A DNA stretch of 64,000 nucleotides, taken from contig NZ_SRXU01000001.1 in the NCBI RefSeq assembly GCF_004792695.1, positions 999,414 through 1,063,413 on the forward strand, written 5' to 3'. The notes beneath the pieces were generated by a model, which was given only the letters and a program-made list of their open reading frames with translations, ran no database searches and had not been told where the DNA came from. Source of the stretch: Sphingomonas naasensis. GTDB lineage: Bacteria > Pseudomonadota > Alphaproteobacteria > Sphingomonadales > Sphingomonadaceae. Position 1 is the stretch's first letter. Every line of letters starts with the position of its first letter. Positions 60,505-64,000 of this stretch are shown one piece after another. The translations under genes and the position numbers were made by a program.

Positions 60505-61407
60505 TCAATCGCCGACATGGTGTTCGCTCTTCATTCCCAGATAGGGATTGGAGAGCTTGGTACGCGCGCGATCCGCGTGATAATCACGCGTGAAGTACCG
60601 GTGCGAAAGGTCAAGATACCAATATAGCTGATCGAGCCACAACGCGTTCTTGAATATTCGCCAGTTTCGGATCTGGTTCATCTTCGAAAGTTTTGCGCGA
60701 TCGTGGGATTCGTTGAATTCGTTGATAGCAAGCAGCTCACCAGCGAAAATACTATGGTCGATATTGTTCACATCGTCGAAATAGACCGGCGTTCTAGGTA
60801 GGAAGACCAGCTTTTCGTTATCGAACAGCTTCAGGCAGTCGATGGTGCTAGACCAATAGTCGACATCCACCGAAACGAAGCCGATGACATCCCCCGGTTC
60901 GAGCTGCGTGTCCAGGCTGCCAACGGTCTCTGCGATGGGGCCGTAAATGAGATGGGCATTGCCCGGCAATGATTGCTGCAGAGCGTCGCTGTTATGGGGC
61001 ACGAAATCGCCATCGAGATATTTTTCCGGATGATCGCGATAATCGACCGGAGGCGGCATGCCGGCGCCGGTATCGAACCCGATCACGCGCGCAGGCATTC
61101 CGTAGTGCCGCGACAGAGCCTCGCTCACGCGGCAAATGTTGAGCAGCCCCGCGCCCGAAGCCACGCCGAACTCGATGAAAACCAGCCGCCCTACACCAAG
61201 TCGTTCCCGCTCGGCAGCGGCGAATTCGAAAGCCTTTTGGAGGCCGAACGCATAGGGTTGGCGCGGCACCAGATCATAGTCGATCTTGCGGACCACATTG
61301 CCGAAAAGAAGCACGAAGACCGACGCGAGATTGTAGAGGACCGGCTCTCCCATCCGTTCACGGTAAATCCGGCGCCAGATACGCGGCTCCAGCAGTTTCT
61401 TCAGCAT
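60505..61407 (-). CDS. SAM-dependent methyltransferase-like protein
   Basis: A 300-residue protein on the minus strand. The nucleotide-binding motif FIEFGVASGAGLLNICRV (78-95) and IGFDTGAGMPPPVDYRD recall TylF/MycF-type sugar methyltransferases; VDVDYWSSTIDCLKLFD supplies the acidic residues where those enzymes bind metal. The first 50 residues are basic-aromatic and may be membrane-associated (VLYNLASVFVLLFGNVV). GC is lower than in neighbours. Methyl acceptor unknown. Confidence 0.75.
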   Translation of the reverse strand: MLKKLLEPRIWRRIYRERMGEPVLYNLASVFVLLFGNVVRKIDYDLVPRQPYAFGLQKAFEFAAAERERLGVGRLVFIEFGVASGAGLLNICRVSEALSRHYGMPARVIGFDTGAGMPPPVDYRDHPEKYLDGDFVPHNSDALQQSLPGNAHLIYGPIAETVGSLDTQLEPGDVIGFVSVDVDYWSSTIDCLKLFDNEKLVFLPRTPVYFDDVNNIDHSIFAGELLAINEFNESHDRAKLSKMNQIRNWRIFKNALWLDQLYWYLDLSHRYFTRDYHADRARTKLSNPYLGMKSEHHVGD

Positions 61408-61494
61408 TCAAGGCCCTCACGCTCGTTGCATTTGTGGCTACCGCTTATCAGAAAAGCCGCATATGGCCAGTCGCTCTAACCCGAGGAGCCCGGC

Positions 61495-62331
61495 GTGGAC
61501 CGTTCCGAAATGATTGATTTCATTCTGCAGCGCCTGGATGCGGAGGCGTCAGCGATAGAAACGGAATGGAACGCTTCGGACCGCGGCACCCGGACGCGTC
61601 ACTGCGCGATCGACAGCCTCTTGCCCGACGATGTTGCGCTGGCCATCCATGCCGCCTTCCCGCGTGACGGCGAGGGCTTCATGACGCGCAAGTCCTTTCG
61701 CGAACACAAGCGCACATCGGCGAATTTGGACCAGTATCCGCTGATCCTGGCGGACATCACCTATGCCCTGCAGAATCCGCGCGTCACGCAACGGATTTCA
61801 GAACTGACAGGGATGGACGGCATGGAGCCCGACCCGCATCTTTATGCCGGCGGGCTCTCGATGATGTTCCCGGGCGATTTCCTCAACCCTCACATAGACA
61901 ACAGCCACGAATCAAGCCGAAGCAAGTATCGCCGGATCAACCTTCTTTACTATGTGACACCCGAATGGCGCCCCGAATATGGCGGAAACCTTGAATTGTG
62001 GGACGATCAGGTCACTTCGCCGGTGACGATCCCTTCGCTGTTCAACCGGCTCGTCTTGATGGAAACGAACAAGCTGTCGTGGCACTCCGTGAGTCAGGTC
62101 GTGCCAGGCCGGGGGCCGCGCTGTTGTGTATCAAATTATTACTTCTCCGAAAAATCACCAACCGGAGATGACTATTATCATGTTACTTCATTCACGGGAC
62201 GGCCGGAGCAGAAAATCCGGCGCGCCCTGGGCCTGGTCGACAATGCGGCGCGGAACTATGCGCGCGAGCGCCTCGGGATGACGCGCGCTACCGACAAGGG
62301 CTACTCGGGCACGCTGGCCAACGACGAATAG
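61495..62331 (+). CDS. 2-Oxoglutarate/Fe(II)-dependent oxygenase
   Basis: A 278-residue double-stranded beta-helix protein of the prolyl-4-hydroxylase-like class: iron ligands His133-x-Asp135 in NPHIDNSHE and His197 in LSWHSVSQV, with a basic residue in GRGPRCCVSNYYF for 2-oxoglutarate. Start GTG 61495 has AGGAG 7 nt upstream. In this locus it may hydroxylate a sugar or protein; substrate unknown. Divergent from the methyltransferase-like gene. Confidence 0.85.
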   Translation: MDRSEMIDFILQRLDAEASAIETEWNASDRGTRTRHCAIDSLLPDDVALAIHAAFPRDGEGFMTRKSFREHKRTSANLDQYPLILADITYALQNPRVTQRISELTGMDGMEPDPHLYAGGLSMMFPGDFLNPHIDNSHESSRSKYRRINLLYYVTPEWRPEYGGNLELWDDQVTSPVTIPSLFNRLVLMETNKLSWHSVSQVVPGRGPRCCVSNYYFSEKSPTGDDYYHVTSFTGRPEQKIRRALGLVDNAARNYARERLGMTRATDKGYSGTLANDE

Positions 62332-62431
62332 CCTGGCGCTTTCCGCGGAGGCGGTCGATCCCGATTGCCGTCGCAGCAAAATAGGCGCCCACTTGCATCA
62401 GCGCGCTAATCTTTCACAAATCAGGCGAACC

Positions 62432-63466
62432 ATGTTCAAAGACAAGACACTGCTCGTCTCCGGCGGTACCGGTTCCTTCGGTGGCGCCGTGCTGCGCCGC
62501 TTCCTCGATACTGACATCGGTGAGATCCGCATCTTCAGTCGCGACGAGAAGAAGCAAGACGACATGCGGGCCAAATACCGCAACGACAAGCTGCGCTTCA
62601 TCATCGGGGACGTGCGCGACGCCGTGAGCATCGCCAACGCAACCCGCGGTGTCGATTACGTCTTCCATGCAGCGGCATTGAAACAGGTGCCGTCCTGCGA
62701 ATTCCATCCGATGGAGGCGGTGCAAACCAATGTCATGGGCACCGCCAACCTGCTCGAGGCCGCGGTCGCCAATAACGTGTCGCGGGTGATCTGCCTCAGC
62801 ACGGACAAGGCCGTCTATCCCATCAATGCGATGGGCATGTCCAAGGCATTGATGGAAAAGGTCATGATCGCCAAGTCGCGCCTCCTGAAGGGCACCGACA
62901 GTGTGATCTGCGGCACGCGTTACGGCAACGTGATGGCCTCGCGCGGATCGGTGATTCCGCTATTCGTGCGCCAGGTCAACGAGGGACGGCCGATCACGGT
63001 CACCGACCCCAACATGACTCGCTTCATGATGTCGCTCGATTCAGCTGTCGAACTCGTGCTTCACGCATTCTCCCAAGGATCGAATGGCGACATCTTCGTC
63101 CAGAAGGCGCCGGCGTCGACGGTGGGCGACGTCGCCGACGCGATCCGGAAGCTACTGGGCAAGCCACAGCACCCGATCGACGTGATCGGCACGCGACATG
63201 GGGAAAAGCTCTACGAGACGCTGCTGACGCGCGAGGAGACGGCCGGCGCTGAAGATCAGGACGCCTATTATCGCATTCCGCCCGACAACCGCGATCTCAA
63301 CTACGGCGCCTATTTCGAAGAAGGCGAGAAGAGCATCAGCGAGGCCCCCGACTACAACTCGCACAACACCCGGAGGTTGGACCTTGCGCAGACCAGCGAG
63401 CTGCTGATGTCGCTGCCGTTCATGCAGGCCGCGGTTCGCGGCGACACCACGCTTCCCGAAGTATAG
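62432..63466 (+). CDS. UDP-GlcNAc 4,6-dehydratase/5-epimerase-type SDR (CapE/WbjB/FnlA)
   Basis: A 344-residue extended SDR: VSGGTGSFGGAVLRRFL, FHAAALKQVPSCEFHP, the STDK motif at 123-126 and Met134-G-M-S-Lys138 in place of Tyr-x-x-x-Lys. The Met at this site and Lys126 match CapE, which inverts C5 while dehydrating UDP-GlcNAc on the route to UDP-L-FucNAc. ATG 62432 gives the exact family start. The next gene fits the following reductase step. Confidence 0.92.
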   Translation: MFKDKTLLVSGGTGSFGGAVLRRFLDTDIGEIRIFSRDEKKQDDMRAKYRNDKLRFIIGDVRDAVSIANATRGVDYVFHAAALKQVPSCEFHPMEAVQTNVMGTANLLEAAVANNVSRVICLSTDKAVYPINAMGMSKALMEKVMIAKSRLLKGTDSVICGTRYGNVMASRGSVIPLFVRQVNEGRPITVTDPNMTRFMMSLDSAVELVLHAFSQGSNGDIFVQKAPASTVGDVADAIRKLLGKPQHPIDVIGTRHGEKLYETLLTREETAGAEDQDAYYRIPPDNRDLNYGAYFEEGEKSISEAPDYNSHNTRRLDLAQTSELLMSLPFMQAAVRGDTTLPEV

Positions 63467-63477
63467 GCTCCGCCACG

Positions 63478-64000
63478 ATGAGAATTCTTGTCCTTGGCGC
63501 GACAGGCATGCTCGGCAACGCGATGGCGCGTCTGCTGGCCGAGGATGCCGACCTGGAAATTATAGCGGCCACGCGCTCTCGGGAGGCTGCGCGACATTTC
63601 TCCGCCACCCTCCCCCTCCGATTCATTGGCGACGTCGATGCCGAAGCTCCCGACAGCCTTGTTCGCATCTTCGCCGCCGCGCAGCCCGATGTCGTCGTCA
63701 ATTGCGTCGGTCTGGTAAAGCAGATCGAGGACTCGAAGAGCGTGATGGCCGCCGTCCCGATCAACACGCTGCTGCCGCACCGGCTCGCGGAGCTCTGCAA
63801 AGCTACGGGCGCGCGCCTCATTCACATCAGCACCGACTGCGTTTTCTCGGGAACTGCCGGGAACTACCGCGAGTCCGACCGGCCAGATGCCAGTGATGTG
63901 TACGGCCTCAGCAAATATCTCGGCGAAGTCAGCGCGCCGCACGCCATAACGCTGCGGACGTCGATCATCGGCCATGAGCTGCGCGGCGGATTGAGCCTGC
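63478..64000 (+). CDS. RmlD-like SDR sugar-nucleotide reductase (3' end outside window)
   Basis: ATG 63478 opens a frame that runs to the window edge (174 codons). It has the NAD(P) loop VLGATGMLGNAM, VVNCVGLVKQ, STDCVFSG and a YGLSK motif matching Tyr-x-x-x-Lys. Following a CapE/WbjB gene, it should reduce the 4-keto-6-deoxy intermediate (the FnlB/WbjC step), although dTDP-rhamnose synthesis is the other role of RmlD folds. Confidence 0.85.
   Translation, partial: MRILVLGATGMLGNAMARLLAEDADLEIIAATRSREAARHFSATLPLRFIGDVDAEAPDSLVRIFAAAQPDVVVNCVGLVKQIEDSKSVMAAVPINTLLPHRLAELCKATGARLIHISTDCVFSGTAGNYRESDRPDASDVYGLSKYLGEVSAPHAITLRTSIIGHELRGGLSL

Overview
The window is GC-rich, chromosomal and very gene-dense, with codon use, short gaps and gene families typical of an alphaproteobacterium of the Sphingomonas group. 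Supporting signs are the EPS-associated MarR regulator, intergenic palindromes built on GCGAAAGC, the murJ-trpS and mutM/ubiE/ubiB/coaBC arrangements, and many GTG starts. I identified families by reading translations and motifs; no database search was run.

Left part (1-28.2 kb), mostly housekeeping. A secreted Kelch plus RTX calcium-binding protein runs off the left edge on the minus strand. Then come an S9 peptidase, a glutathione S-transferase, a cupin protein divergent from dapE, a GGDEF/EAL protein, and a minus-strand run of a Tim44-like protein, mltA and an Smr-domain protein. Next is a plus-strand run: secB, murJ, trpS, a ThuA-like protein and a CAP lipoprotein. On the minus strand follow dnaA and a mutM-hypothetical-rpsT unit. 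A tightly overlapping plus-strand operon closes this part: ubiE, ubiB, a membrane protein, coaBC, a lipoprotein hydrolase, dut, a small protein and moeB-like.

Right part (28.3-64 kb), a large surface or exopolysaccharide locus of more than 30 genes. It opens with a UDP-glucuronate 4-epimerase, a priming sugar-phosphate transferase, an O-antigen ligase/polymerase-like protein, a Wza-type export lipoprotein, a Wzc-type tyrosine autokinase ending in a (Gly-Tyr)7 tail, and an unknown membrane-anchored protein. A regulatory junction follows: a NusG/RfaH-like antiterminator faces an EPS-associated MarR regulator across a 202-bp gap containing an ops-like element.

The sugar genes after the junction form three modules. 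The first is a dehydrogenase, aminotransferase, acetyltransferase and oxidoreductase set (WbpA/E/D/B type) for a UDP-2,3-diacetamido-uronate. The second is an SDR, aminotransferase and formyltransferase set for an N-formylated amino sugar. The third is a WbpG/HisH/HisF amidotransferase set that would turn an acetamido group into an acetamidino group. After these come glycosyltransferases, two paralogous AsnB + methyltransferase pairs, a Wzx flippase, a second polytopic polymerase candidate, a methyltransferase-like protein and a 2-oxoglutarate oxygenase. The window ends inside a CapE/WbjB-type and RmlD-like pair of the 6-deoxy-HexNAc pathway. Together they suggest a heavily nitrogen-decorated acidic polysaccharide (diacetamido-uronate, amidino, formamido and possibly uronamide groups) made by a Wzx/Wzy/Wza/Wzc route.

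The most interesting points are the antitermination junction with its ops-like site, the hexamer repeat that sets the Tyr number of the Wzc tail and seeds start codons for the next gene, loss of the catalytic Asp11 in the locus HisF, a Gly in place of the catalytic Asn in the formyltransferase, the duplicated AsnB-methyltransferase module, and a palindromic element inserted in frame in the Smr gene.
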